Made by a program: the position numbers and the translations under genes | Notes under the pieces: generated by a model | Databases searched by the model: none | Seen by the model: the letters and a program-made list of their open reading frames with translations, nothing else | Told to the model about the DNA's origin: nothing | In this document: positions 1 through 8,507 of the stretch, one piece after another | How positions within the stretch are numbered: position 1 is the stretch's first letter | How the letters are laid out: the number at the start of each line of letters is the position of its first letter | Origin: Nostoc sp. JL34 | GTDB taxonomy: Bacteria; Cyanobacteriota; Cyanobacteriia; Cyanobacteriales; Nostocaceae | Reading direction: 5' to 3' | NCBI RefSeq assembly: GCF_017114945.1 | Contig: NZ_JABXKQ010000136.1 | Location: 1-64,000, forward strand | Length of the DNA: 64,000 nucleotides

Positions 1-130
1 ACTCGTTAACGGAGTTCAGAGGTGGATTCATCCAGTTCAAATACTCGTTAACGGAGTTCAGAGGTGGATTCATCCGGTTCAAATACTCGTTAACGGAGTT
101 CAGAGGTGGATTCATCCGGTTCAAATACTC
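1..130. repeat. Tandem 42-bp repeat, three copies
   Basis: Three head-to-tail 42-bp units occupy 1-42, 43-84 and 85-126, differing by one base (cca/ccg), followed by four bases of a fourth. The unit is 14 codons long. One frame is open on each strand: forward it reads a repeated LVNGVQRWIHPVQI, reverse a repeated NEYLNRMNPPLNSV. No start codon or ribosome site decides between them. It may be the end of a repeat protein lying outside the window or a non-coding minisatellite. There are no spacers, so it is not CRISPR. Confidence 0.9.
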
Positions 131-214
131 ATTCACGAGTATCAAAGACTCATTTCAATTGAATCAAGAATTTGCCCTCAGCCTATAACTCTCTTTATTA
201 ATTACGAATTAATA

Positions 215-3200
215 TCACGACCTTGGCCGCAACAATTGCACAAAGGTATCACTCACAGTATGGTCTTTGGTATCGGCGGCGTATTGAACTAATTTTTCCT
301 TCAGTTCTTTGGCTGCATCTAACGGGAGTAAAGTTGCTAGCAAAAAGTAGACACCACGAAAACGAGGGTCGTCCATGTGGTCAATGAGACGGTTTTTAGC
401 TTCCTCACTCTCGCCGAGAAAATTCTGCACCAAAAAGAAATCCATAATCTTATCGTGGCGAAAGTACCATTCTCTCTTGGCTTCGCCTTTTTCGTCTTGC
501 CACTGACGGCTGACAACCATTTTATATTTATCGTCTTCCAATGACTGTAATACCTGGTAAAATTCATCCGCAGGTAATGCTTGCTCATCTTTCAGCCGCA
601 TTTGATAGACAGCATCGGAGAATTTTTTTAGCGGAAATTCCTGGTTCCACTCTTGCAAATATTCTGCTGCCATCAATTGATATTGATGTTGTTGCAAGTG
701 AAACAAATCGGGGTATTCGCCTTGGGATAGCATCAAGGCTACCACAGTTAAATCCATTGGATTAGAGAGAACCTTCTCAATGGCAGTTAATTCTTGTGGT
801 GATTGCTGATTAGTTAGGGCTTTAGTTAAAAAACTAGCAGTGGCTTGCTCATAATCAGTACCTTGAACTTTGGCATTTTTGGGCAGTCGTGGCTGACGGG
901 AAATCAGAAATTGCTGAATTTGTGGTTCCTCAAGGGGGAGCAATTTATATATTTTGGCTGTTGAGGGTGGTGTCCACTCTAGGGGTTGGGTGGTCATGAT
1001 GATGTTACCCCGGAAATAGCTTTCGGCAAACTGACAGATTTTTGCCCTGGTGTCGGCGGTAACTTCATTGAGTCCGTCAATGCAAATATCTAATGCGCCA
1101 CTGTAAATTAAATTCTTGAGAAAATCAGCATCTTGTGCTTGTCCGTGCAGCTTGGCTTGAATTGCCTCAATTACTCCTTTGTCACACTTCTGGGCAGGTA
1201 GATAAACCACAAGCCGCCCAGAAGTTTTTACCAAGTAGCGCAGATACATTGACTTACCCAGGCCAGAATCACCTTCCAAGATGACTTGTCCTTTGATGTT
1301 AGGTAGCACTTGGGTAATTGGTACGGGTTCATCTACACCGGGAATTTTCACTTTAGAATTTGGGAAGTAAGCTTCGGGGTTAAAATTATCTAACCCGGCA
1401 TCGGCTAGTAGGGAAGGCTTGAAAGGTTCAAATAACTTTTCGCGGAAAAATGGAACCCAGGTGAGAATTAAGCCAACGTAGCCGACACCGAGAATGCGCC
1501 TTACCCAAGGGTTCCAGAAGAAGATGGCTTGAACTTGGGGAAATTTGGGATAAGCGAAGATGAGGACAAGCCAAAAGGCAGCATGAATCAAAATAGTAGT
1601 TCTGGCGTTGAACAACCACTGCCAAGTTTTGAGATGAACTATTACTGATTGCAGCGAATCAGCTTCGTTGTATCCGGCGTTTTTGAGGTTGTTGTAGTGA
1701 GTTTCTAGAATACCAATATCTTGCGGTTTCCAATGGACTTTTCTTGCAACTACAGCAATTTGCTTTGCTAAGTCTTCGCGTAATCGTGCAAAATCTCGAC
1801 TCGGTTCCCAGGCTTGGGCAAATATTTTGAGAGTTTTATCACCGCGATCGTGGCTTAATGAAGCAGGAATTGTTTTAGTCTCAGGGAAACCCAGCCATGT
1901 AAGCATTGTTTTGACTTCATCAGTGCCGCCACCCAGGAAATAGGTTAAAAATCGCCACTGTTCAAATTCTGATTGACCTGCGTAATAGATGCTATCTAGA
2001 ATTACAACAATATTATTCAGGTTTAGTTGTTCTATCTTACCCAATGCATTTGCTACATCAGAACGAAAATAGTTCTCAAAAGTTTTATCCTTGAGGATGT
2101 CAGCGATGTCTTTAACGTAGGGTTTGGCTACCTCCCCCAAATTTACCAATGCAAAAACTGCATCGCTACGATCCCTTGTGTCAACGGTTTTTTGCTTGAG
2201 GAAGTCGAGGATGTCTTTGATGTAGGGTTTGGCTACCTCCCCCAATTTTCCCAATGTCTGTGCTGCACCGGAACGTAAGCTTGAGCTAAAGGTTTTATCC
2301 TTGAGGATATCACCAATGTCTTTGACGTAGGGTTTGGCTGCATCCCCTAGATTTACCAATATTTCTGCTGCATTAAAACGAACACTTGGATCAAGGGTTT
2401 TATCTTTGAAGATGTCAGCGATGTCTTTGACGTAGGGTTTGGCTGCATCCCCCATTTCGCCCAATGCATTTGCAGCGCTAAAAAGAATAGAGGAGCGATT
2501 AAAGGTAAGGCTAAGAAAGATATGGGTGTTCTCTTCGAGGATATTAGCTTTGAGGAAGTCAGCAATGTCTTTGACGTGAGGTTTGGCAACTTCACCGAGA
2601 TTTGCTAATGCCTCTGCTGCACTAGAACGAACAATTGGATCAACGGTTTTATCCTTGAGGATGTCAGCGATGTCTTTGACGTAAGGTTTGGCAACTTCAC
2701 CGAGATTTCCCAATGCCTCTGCTGCACTAGAACGAACAATTGGATCAACGGTTTTATCCTTGAGGATGTCAGCGATGTCTTTGACGTAAGGTTTGGCAAC
2801 TTCACCGAGATTTCCCAATGCCTGTGCCGCCCTAGAACGAACACTTGGATCAACGGTTTTATCCTTGAGGAAGTCAACGATATCTTTGACGTAGGGTTTA
2901 GCAGCTTCCCCCATTTTGCCCAATGCCTCTGCCGCCCTAGAACGAACACTTGGATCAACGGTTTTATCCTTGAGGAAGTCAGCGATGTCTTTGACGTAGG
3001 GTTTTGCAACCTCTCCCATTTTGCTCAATGCCTCCGCTGCACTGGCAGGAGCAGAGGAGCCATAAATGTTTTCGTGAAGTAGGATGTCATCCTTGAGGAA
3101 GTCAAAGATATCTTTGACATAGGGTTTGGCTGCCTCTTCCAGATTTCCCAATGCCTCTGCTACACGGTAACGATCAAATGAGTCAACAGTTTTATCCTTG

Positions 3201-3586
3201 AGGAAATCAAAGATATCTTTGATGTAGAGTTTGGCTACCTCCCCAATATTTTCTAATGCTAATGCTACAACAGAACGAAAGTATGTATCAACGGTTTTAT
3301 CCTTAAGGATTTTGGCAGCTTTTTGAGCAATATCCTCTGGTTTTTGAACCACCGATTTCAAATTTTTTAGATCATATTCATTGAGTTTTTCAAAAGCGAG
3401 TTTCTTTACTTCGTCATATCCATCATCAAGGGCAGCAACGATACCGTTAATCTGCCAAGCTTCCGGCTTGGGCTTAAGCGGTTCTTTCGCGCTTACCCAA
3501 GGTAGCGCGAGGAGGAGAGTCAACAGCAGGATAAAGGGAAAAAGGAAAAAGGGCGACGATCGCTTTTTAATTATGTGCAAATGCAT
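215..3586 (-). CDS. HEAT-repeat membrane protein with NACHT-type P-loop NTPase domain
   Basis: The 1123-residue product starts with a basic then hydrophobic segment (about 8-34), a signal peptide or anchor. About a dozen HEAT-like repeats of roughly 38 residues follow (about 45-510), built on AKPYVKDIADFLKDKTVD and AAEALGKLGEV. Two hydrophobic segments lie near 662-680 and 697-712. A P-loop GDSGLGKS (near 770) and a Walker-B-like CIDGLNEV (near 837) mark a NACHT/STAND NTPase, followed by a helical C-terminus. NACHT proteins act as ATP-driven switches in signalling, conflict or cell death; the HEAT array is a likely sensor or scaffold. The role here is inferred from domains only. The gene stands alone. 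The number of hydrophobic segments makes a cytoplasmic ATPase hard to reconcile with exported HEAT repeats. Confidence 0.85.
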   Translation of the reverse strand: MHLHIIKKRSSPFFLFPFILLLTLLLALPWVSAKEPLKPKPEAWQINGIVAALDDGYDEVKKLAFEKLNEYDLKNLKSVVQKPEDIAQKAAKILKDKTVDTYFRSVVALALENIGEVAKLYIKDIFDFLKDKTVDSFDRYRVAEALGNLEEAAKPYVKDIFDFLKDDILLHENIYGSSAPASAAEALSKMGEVAKPYVKDIADFLKDKTVDPSVRSRAAEALGKMGEAAKPYVKDIVDFLKDKTVDPSVRSRAAQALGNLGEVAKPYVKDIADILKDKTVDPIVRSSAAEALGNLGEVAKPYVKDIADILKDKTVDPIVRSSAAEALANLGEVAKPHVKDIADFLKANILEENTHIFLSLTFNRSSILFSAANALGEMGDAAKPYVKDIADIFKDKTLDPSVRFNAAEILVNLGDAAKPYVKDIGDILKDKTFSSSLRSGAAQTLGKLGEVAKPYIKDILDFLKQKTVDTRDRSDAVFALVNLGEVAKPYVKDIADILKDKTFENYFRSDVANALGKIEQLNLNNIVVILDSIYYAGQSEFEQWRFLTYFLGGGTDEVKTMLTWLGFPETKTIPASLSHDRGDKTLKIFAQAWEPSRDFARLREDLAKQIAVVARKVHWKPQDIGILETHYNNLKNAGYNEADSLQSVIVHLKTWQWLFNARTTILIHAAFWLVLIFAYPKFPQVQAIFFWNPWVRRILGVGYVGLILTWVPFFREKLFEPFKPSLLADAGLDNFNPEAYFPNSKVKIPGVDEPVPITQVLPNIKGQVILEGDSGLGKSMYLRYLVKTSGRLVVYLPAQKCDKGVIEAIQAKLHGQAQDADFLKNLIYSGALDICIDGLNEVTADTRAKICQFAESYFRGNIIMTTQPLEWTPPSTAKIYKLLPLEEPQIQQFLISRQPRLPKNAKVQGTDYEQATASFLTKALTNQQSPQELTAIEKVLSNPMDLTVVALMLSQGEYPDLFHLQQHQYQLMAAEYLQEWNQEFPLKKFSDAVYQMRLKDEQALPADEFYQVLQSLEDDKYKMVVSRQWQDEKGEAKREWYFRHDKIMDFFLVQNFLGESEEAKNRLIDHMDDPRFRGVYFLLATLLPLDAAKELKEKLVQYAADTKDHTVSDTFVQLLRPRS

Positions 3587-3951
3587 TACTATAATTCGTA
3601 ATTTATTTAGTAATGAAGGCTGTTTCTGCCCTTTCCTCGGTAGGGAAAGAGAAGGGGTTAGGTTTTTTACTAGTAAATCAGGAACCGCTACAGTTATCTT
3701 TTTATCGGCTGATAACTCAACCTAGCTAGAAATGGAATATTAATGTAATTATTACAGGTACAGGAATTTAAAAAGATACACCAAAAGTATAATAATGAGC
3801 TTCCTTGAGCGATGGTGCGTAGGCGTAGCCCGCACTTCGACAAGCTACTTCGGCTGCGCTCAGTACAAGTCAGTGACCGTCGTAGACATCGCCTACTCAA
3901 ACCACTGCACGAGATAATAACAATACCTCGTTCAATTGTTAGCGATCGCTA
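3587..3951. other. Intergenic region with dispersed repeats
   Basis: This 365-bp gap between the HEAT/NACHT gene and the Rpn pseudogene has no convincing coding sequence. Its main content is the nested dispersed repeat at about 3810-3895. The promoters of the diverging genes should lie here, but no clear -10/-35 pair was identified. Confidence 0.5.
3810..3895 (-). repeat. Small dispersed repeat interrupted by a second repeat
   Basis: Read on the minus strand this is GCGAT, then GTCTACGACG, then about 45 bp of unrelated sequence, then GGGCTACGCCTA and CGC. Joining the outer pieces recreates the usual 21-bp repeat inside GCGATCGC. The intervening piece contains, on the plus strand, the motif CGCTCAGTACAAGTC, nearly repeated near 44690 (GCTCAGTACAAGTC), so it is itself part of a repeat. 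Confidence 0.75.
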
Positions 3952-4803
3952 ATGTCCTTTGATAACCTCTGCAAACTACTGTCCGAAAAACATCCTGCTA
4001 CCTTTGCCAGTTGGGTATTAGGAACACCACAAACTTCTGTCAAAGTCCTCAAAACCGAATTGAGCATTGAACCAATTCGCGCTGATTATGTCACATTCTT
4101 ACAATTACAAGGACGCATTCTCCATCTGGAATTTCAAACCAAACTAGAATCTACGCCACCCCTACCCCTGCGGATGCTAGATTATTGGGTACGCTTATAT
4201 CGTTTGTATCGTCTACCAATAACGCAAGTTGTCGTATTATTGCTTCCCCCCGCAGCAGAAACAGTAATTGAAACTGTCTTCTGTGTGGAAACTACCCGTC
4301 ACGAATATCGCGTGATTCGCTTATGGGAAGAAAATCCTGAACCATTCCTCAATGACCCAGCTTTGTTACCATTAGCACCACTGGCGGCAACTACGCAACC
4401 CCAAGCTTTGTTGCAACAAGTTGTGGTCAAAGTTAATCAACTTGAGCCAAGACAACGACCATAAATTTCCGCGTATACCCAAATCTTAGCGGGGTTAAAA
4501 TACAATCAAGACTTGATTCGACAATTATTTCGGGAGGGTATGATGCGCGAGTCAGTGATTTATCAAGAAATTCTCGCTGAAGGTGAACAACGCGGCGAAC
4601 AACGCGGACGGGAAGAAGGACGAAAAGCAGAAGGGCAATTGCTGATTCTCCGTCTGCTGACTCGACGGGTGGGAGAATTACCCCAAGAGGTGCTTAACCG
4701 TATTGAAACTCTCTCTTTAGAACAATTAGAAAATCTCGGTGAAGCATTGTTGGATTTTCAGGCGATCGCGGATTTAGAAACCTGGTTTAGTACATTAGAG
4801 TAG
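3952..4803 (+). pseudogene. Rpn-family PD-(D/E)XK nuclease, broken by an in-frame stop
   Basis: Residues 1-170 carry the Rpn/transposase-like nuclease core: Asp45 in RADYVTFL and Glu60-x-Gln62 in HLEFQTKLE, followed by LRMLDYWVRLYRLY. A TAA at 4462-4464 ends this part. The same frame then continues without a gap as ISAYTQILAGL, RQLFREGMMRESVIYQE and a C-terminal DUF4351-like segment (RVGELPQEVLNRIETLSLEQLENLGEALLDF) to 4803. The two halves in one frame separated by a single stop indicate one nonsense mutation in a gene of about 283 codons. Members of this family promote recombination or are domesticated transposon relatives. Whether either half is still made is unknown. Confidence 0.85.
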
Positions 4804-4833
4804 CAACTAATTAAATCTACTCTCTATGTCGCT

Positions 4834-5148
4834 CGTCAAAATCAAGATTTGATTCGACAATTATTTCGGGAGCGTATAATGCGCGAGTCAGTGATTTATC
4901 AAGAAATTCTTGCTGAAGGCGAACAACGAGGAGAACAACGAGAACGAGCGCTGATTCTCCGTCAACTTACTCGACGGGTGGGAGAATTACCCCAAGAGGT
5001 GCTTAACCGGATTGAAACTCTCTCTTTAGAACAATTAGAAAATCTCGGTGAAGCATTGTTGGATTTTCAGGCGATGCCTACGGCGGTAAACTACGCGGAT
5101 TTAAAAACCTGGTTTGGTACATTAGACGTAGGAGTGAAAATAACGTAA
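4834..5148 (+). pseudogene. Partial tandem duplicate of the Rpn gene C-terminal part
   Basis: The segment repeats about 300 bp of the preceding gene, from QDLIRQLFRE to the end, with high identity (for example RRVGELPQEVLNRIETLS). It lacks the nuclease core and has no good start: a TTG at 4849 and an ATG at 4879 are possible. Compared with the first copy it has a shortened charged linker, an 18-bp in-frame insertion at 5076-5093, and a changed end (DVGVKIT) supplied by an inverted repeat. It is most likely a non-functional fragment. Confidence 0.75.
5076..5093 (+). repeat. 18-bp small dispersed repeat inserted in a HIP1 site
   Basis: The first copy of the duplicated Rpn C-terminus reads GCGATCGCGGATTTA at 4762; the second reads GCGAT, 18 extra bases (GCCTACGGCGGTAAACTA), then CGCGGATTTA. 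The insertion changes QAIADL to QAMPTAVNYADL and keeps the frame. Having the uninterrupted copy 300 bp away proves the empty-site state directly. Confidence 0.9.
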
Positions 5149-5208
5149 GCACAATTCATGAATTATGCCTACCAAGGACTTCGGGCAACGCATAATTAAT
5201 TTCACTCC
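5131..5208. repeat. Imperfect inverted repeat, 78 bp
   Basis: Arms GGAGTGAAAATAA (5131-5143) and TTAATTTCACTCC (5196-5208) pair over 13 bp with one mismatch, with an inner pair AATTATGC/GCATAATT. The left arm overlaps the end of the duplicated Rpn fragment and codes its last residues. It resembles the short palindromic repeats scattered between genes in Nostocales and could act as a terminator. Confidence 0.75.
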
Positions 5209-5313
5209 TATGTCTATTAGATGAATTTTTCCATTTGAGCCAATGTCTAATGGCGCTAGGGGAAAAATAGTTTCAGAAGAACGAAAGTGAGTTGAGCTTG
5301 TCAGATTGCCACA

Positions 5314-5652
5314 TTAAAGCTCAATTAACTTGAAGCCCCAAGGTTTGAGAGCTGCTAAAGCTACTTCTTCATTTACACCCTCATAAGCCTCCCATTCCAA
5401 CGGATGCTCTTTGGGATGTCCGTCGCCGACATTACCTGCAACTTTAATTATCGGACAATTGGCAATGCGATCGCGCTCCAACCCTCTTGGAATTGCTAGT
5501 TCGATTTTGTGCCCGATAAACTTCGCTGTACTATCATTCGCTACAGATTCACGGATTAAACAAATATCACCAGCAGTCCCCCAAGTCGTTTGGTAAATGT
5601 GGAGGAATGATATATAAGTTGCAGGTTTGATGGATCTTTTTAGAACGTGCAT
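5314..5652 (-). CDS. Hypothetical protein, 112 residues
   Basis: I do not recognise this family. The ATG-started product is soluble, with a central PRGLERDRIANCPIIKVAGNVG segment and an acidic C-terminus (YEGVNEEVALAALKPWGF). No signal peptide or membrane segment is visible. The gene stands alone between the Rpn fragment and the 4Fe-4S membrane protein. Protein-like composition and a clean start make it plausible, but nothing in the sequence gives a function. Confidence 0.6.
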   Translation of the reverse strand: MHVLKRSIKPATYISFLHIYQTTWGTAGDICLIRESVANDSTAKFIGHKIELAIPRGLERDRIANCPIIKVAGNVGDGHPKEHPLEWEAYEGVNEEVALAALKPWGFKLIEL

Positions 5653-5793
5653 TATCTGTAATCCTTACACTATGAGTCAAAAATCATAAATCATATAAGT
5701 ATTTTCTATCACGTTCGTAGGGAAGAATGTTCTTAACTCACATTTTGCACCTAGCCCAGGCGATTAGAAACCGCCTGGTGGAGGATGTGAAGC

Positions 5794-8319
5794 TTAAAAG
5801 ACGATAATTGCCCACATACTAATTCCCAACCCAATAGCTGCTAGGTGTTGCGGCATGAGCGATCGCACTGGTTGCTTGGCAATTTTTTGCGTTAATAACA
5901 TAGTCAGCAACACTGAGAAAATTATCGTTGCACCTTGCAAAAAGGCAATCACAGCCGGGTGAGCAACCAATATTGGCAATTGTTCACCACTCAAACCAAG
6001 AGTAGCAAAAGTCACGGGTAAAATCCGCCCACCTTCGCCTAAGCCCAAACGTAGATAGTGAGCCAAGTTTCCCCCCAAAACTAATGGTAGGTAGCTATAT
6101 GCAAGTTCTACAAATTTTCGAGGCTTACGGTTAAAGTTGAACACTTGGAGCAAGCCATAAGCCGCGAAGGTAAAAATCGCTGGAATAATTAACACTAGCA
6201 GGGATAATCCCAAGTGCTGCCAAAACTGAGTTAAATCCAGTTGTAACCCCAACCAAGATTGCAATTCTGGCAAGCGATGCAGATATATCCCCCCCAACAG
6301 CAAAAATAACAATGCTACTTCATAGCTACGGGGTACATGGGTTGTCCACAGTTCAATACCAGGGGGACGTAAGTTAAATTCAACGGAACGATGGGGACAG
6401 GCTTTCAGGCAAGTCATGCACAGTACGCAATCTCGGTTATCTTCTAACTGGGCTGGATGTGAGTATAAAGGACATCCATTGGTTTCCAACCCTTCGCCCT
6501 TTTGCGGCCCACCTTTATAACACTGATACGTGGTGCAACTGGCAGAACAAATACCTTGCTGTGCCCGGAGTTCCGTCATTGAGAGTTTGGCAAATAAACC
6601 ATTCATCCCGCCGATGGGACAGAGATAACGACACCAAAACCGTCGCTCAAAAAGAGCGGAGAAAATCATCGCCCCAGCAGTAATTAACAGCAGCAAACAA
6701 GCGCTGAGGTAAGCTGTATTTTCTAAATGCCAGAGTTCTTCCCATAAGAAAATTAGGGTAAATAACCCAAACATGAACCATCCGCCCCATTTCTCAGCTT
6801 GTTCTCTCGGCCAGCGTTTGAGTTTTCGCGGCCACAGCCAGAGGGAGAGCTTTTGAGTAATTTCCCCGTAAATCATGAAGGGACAAACAGAACACCAGAT
6901 ACGTCCCAAAAAGGGAAAGAGAAATAAGAAGAACGGCCACCACCAAGCCCAAAATAGATTTAAGACGAAATTGCGATCGCGGGTTTGCGGCCCAATGAAT
7001 AATACTGCCACAATCATCGCAAAAGCCGTTGCAGTAAAACCATAATTAATGCGATCGGGCCACCAGTCACTACGTAAAAACCGCCGTAAAGAAGGATAGG
7101 CATTTAAGAGATTTACCCGAAAGCGTTTTTTCTTAGTTTCGGCTGGCCAGAAAATTTCTTCTGTTAATTCATTAGCACCCTCCGCTTGCACGATCGCTCT
7201 TTCTACCAGATTTTTCAATTCCTTGAGGTTCCCAGGAAAATCATAGGACTGGAGGCGACGCAAAGCTTCTGGGGTGATGTGCGGTTTCGGAACGCCTCTA
7301 GCCCGAATGTAGAGACTAGTATAATATTCAACCTGCGTTTGAATATCCGCTTTCCGCACCCGTAGCGGTGGTACTTTAATAATGTGACCAACAGAGCGTT
7401 CAATTGTCGGCTGAGTTTTTTCTGAAACAATCAGAATTCTGGCTCTACTGGGGCGAGGTTCCGGTGCTGGTTCTCCAGAACGAGCCACGGGGGTATATGT
7501 GCCAGTTTTGAGCAACTGCGTCACGGGAGATAATAATTCTTCCGGCAATTCTTGGATGTTGTTGAGAACTAGAGTGCCTTCTCCCAACCATTCCAACAGT
7601 CCTGGTTTACCGCCAGCGCGACCGAATAAATCTGCACCGCTCGTTTGGAGAATACCACAATTTACTTTCACAATTGGTTCTCGCCGTTTGGGAGAACCAA
7701 AGTGGATTAGGGCTGCTATATTGTCTTTTTCTAACCCTGGTTCTCCGAAAATATCCACTGATTTGCGGTCAGCAGCCGCTTCACGAATTTGCTCCCGTAG
7801 GCGCACAGCATAGCGACTTGTACCGACAATTCCGCGTTGCGCCTTGGTGACTAAATATGGTCGCAAAGCGAGAGAACGTTCTTGTTCATAGCCAAGTGCA
7901 GATGTAACCTGAGCTAATTCTTGAGCCAATTGGCGGGAAAAAGCCTGAGCAATTTCGGGGTGTTGGGTGGCTAATTCCCGAAATTTAGCCGCAGGCACAA
8001 CCCACAAGTGACATTCGGTTACCGTAGTAATTGTGAATGGACTTAATTCATCCAACAGCAATTCTTTGAGTTCAATCACTGCTCCGGGGAGGAATCCACA
8101 AGCTAAGGCTGGGTTAGTTTCATTGGTGCTATTGCTTTCGAGTTGACCTTCTACAAGAATATAAAGGGCTTCTGGAGGAGTGCCTTCGCTAACTAAGTCA
8201 GTTTCGGCACTTACTACTTGTTCTTCAATTACTTGAGCGATCGCATTTAACACCTCATGTGAGAGAATTCCTAAAGACGTACGTTCTTGTAGCCATATAA
8301 CCGTTTCTGGAGATGTCAT
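5794..8319 (-). CDS. cNMP-binding / degenerate sigma54-AAA / membrane 4Fe-4S protein
   Basis: The 841-residue product has three parts. Residues about 10-125 form a Crp-type cyclic-nucleotide-binding fold (EGTPPEALYILVEGQLE). Residues about 150-395 resemble the AAA domain of sigma54 activators, but the Walker A is GEPGLEKD, the GAFTGA sigma54-contact loop is absent, and Walker B is LVLNNI rather than LFLDEI. From about 415 there are membrane helices with NapH/NosR-like cysteine motifs: CSVCP, CRYLCP, and a ferredoxin-like CVLCMTCLKACP, plus CSASCTTYQC. No DNA-binding helix-turn-helix is evident. The likely role is a membrane redox or electron-transfer protein controlled by a ligand-sensing N-terminus; this is inference. 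It is divergent from the aldolase-like gene at 8508. Confidence 0.85.
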   Translation of the reverse strand: MTSPETVIWLQERTSLGILSHEVLNAIAQVIEEQVVSAETDLVSEGTPPEALYILVEGQLESNSTNETNPALACGFLPGAVIELKELLLDELSPFTITTVTECHLWVVPAAKFRELATQHPEIAQAFSRQLAQELAQVTSALGYEQERSLALRPYLVTKAQRGIVGTSRYAVRLREQIREAAADRKSVDIFGEPGLEKDNIAALIHFGSPKRREPIVKVNCGILQTSGADLFGRAGGKPGLLEWLGEGTLVLNNIQELPEELLSPVTQLLKTGTYTPVARSGEPAPEPRPSRARILIVSEKTQPTIERSVGHIIKVPPLRVRKADIQTQVEYYTSLYIRARGVPKPHITPEALRRLQSYDFPGNLKELKNLVERAIVQAEGANELTEEIFWPAETKKKRFRVNLLNAYPSLRRFLRSDWWPDRINYGFTATAFAMIVAVLFIGPQTRDRNFVLNLFWAWWWPFFLFLFPFLGRIWCSVCPFMIYGEITQKLSLWLWPRKLKRWPREQAEKWGGWFMFGLFTLIFLWEELWHLENTAYLSACLLLLITAGAMIFSALFERRFWCRYLCPIGGMNGLFAKLSMTELRAQQGICSASCTTYQCYKGGPQKGEGLETNGCPLYSHPAQLEDNRDCVLCMTCLKACPHRSVEFNLRPPGIELWTTHVPRSYEVALLFLLLGGIYLHRLPELQSWLGLQLDLTQFWQHLGLSLLVLIIPAIFTFAAYGLLQVFNFNRKPRKFVELAYSYLPLVLGGNLAHYLRLGLGEGGRILPVTFATLGLSGEQLPILVAHPAVIAFLQGATIIFSVLLTMLLTQKIAKQPVRSLMPQHLAAIGLGISMWAIIVF

Positions 8320-8397
8320 CTTAAATTCTCCGTGTAGGCTGCTGTATAAGAGGAATTATCTCTTGAAAGGGTATGTCAAAATATCTGTGTTCAGCTG

Positions 8398-8415
8398 TTG
8401 TGCATTAATACACAA
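8398..8415. promoter_or_regulatory. Candidate Crp-type operator between divergent genes
   Basis: TTGTGCATTAATACACAA is an 18-bp near-perfect dyad with TGTG-N8-CACA spacing, like a CRP-family site. It lies about 80 bp upstream of the 4Fe-4S protein gene and about 95 bp upstream of the aldolase-like gene, so it could control both. The binding factor (a SyCRP1-like protein, for example) is a guess. Confidence 0.4.
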
Positions 8416-8507
8416 TGTGCAATGTTTATTCTTGCAGCTTCGTGTGCTTTACATTTACAGCGCACGAGAGATGAATGCAGAGTTATAGCGAGTTAAGGGG
8501 ACAAATT

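Noticed and set aside
1..130. CRISPR-like array
   Set aside because: The 42-bp units are contiguous with no spacers, so it is a tandem repeat.
5794..8319. Functional sigma54-dependent activator
   Set aside because: The GAFTGA loop is absent, Walker B is altered and no DNA-binding domain follows; the protein continues into membrane helices.
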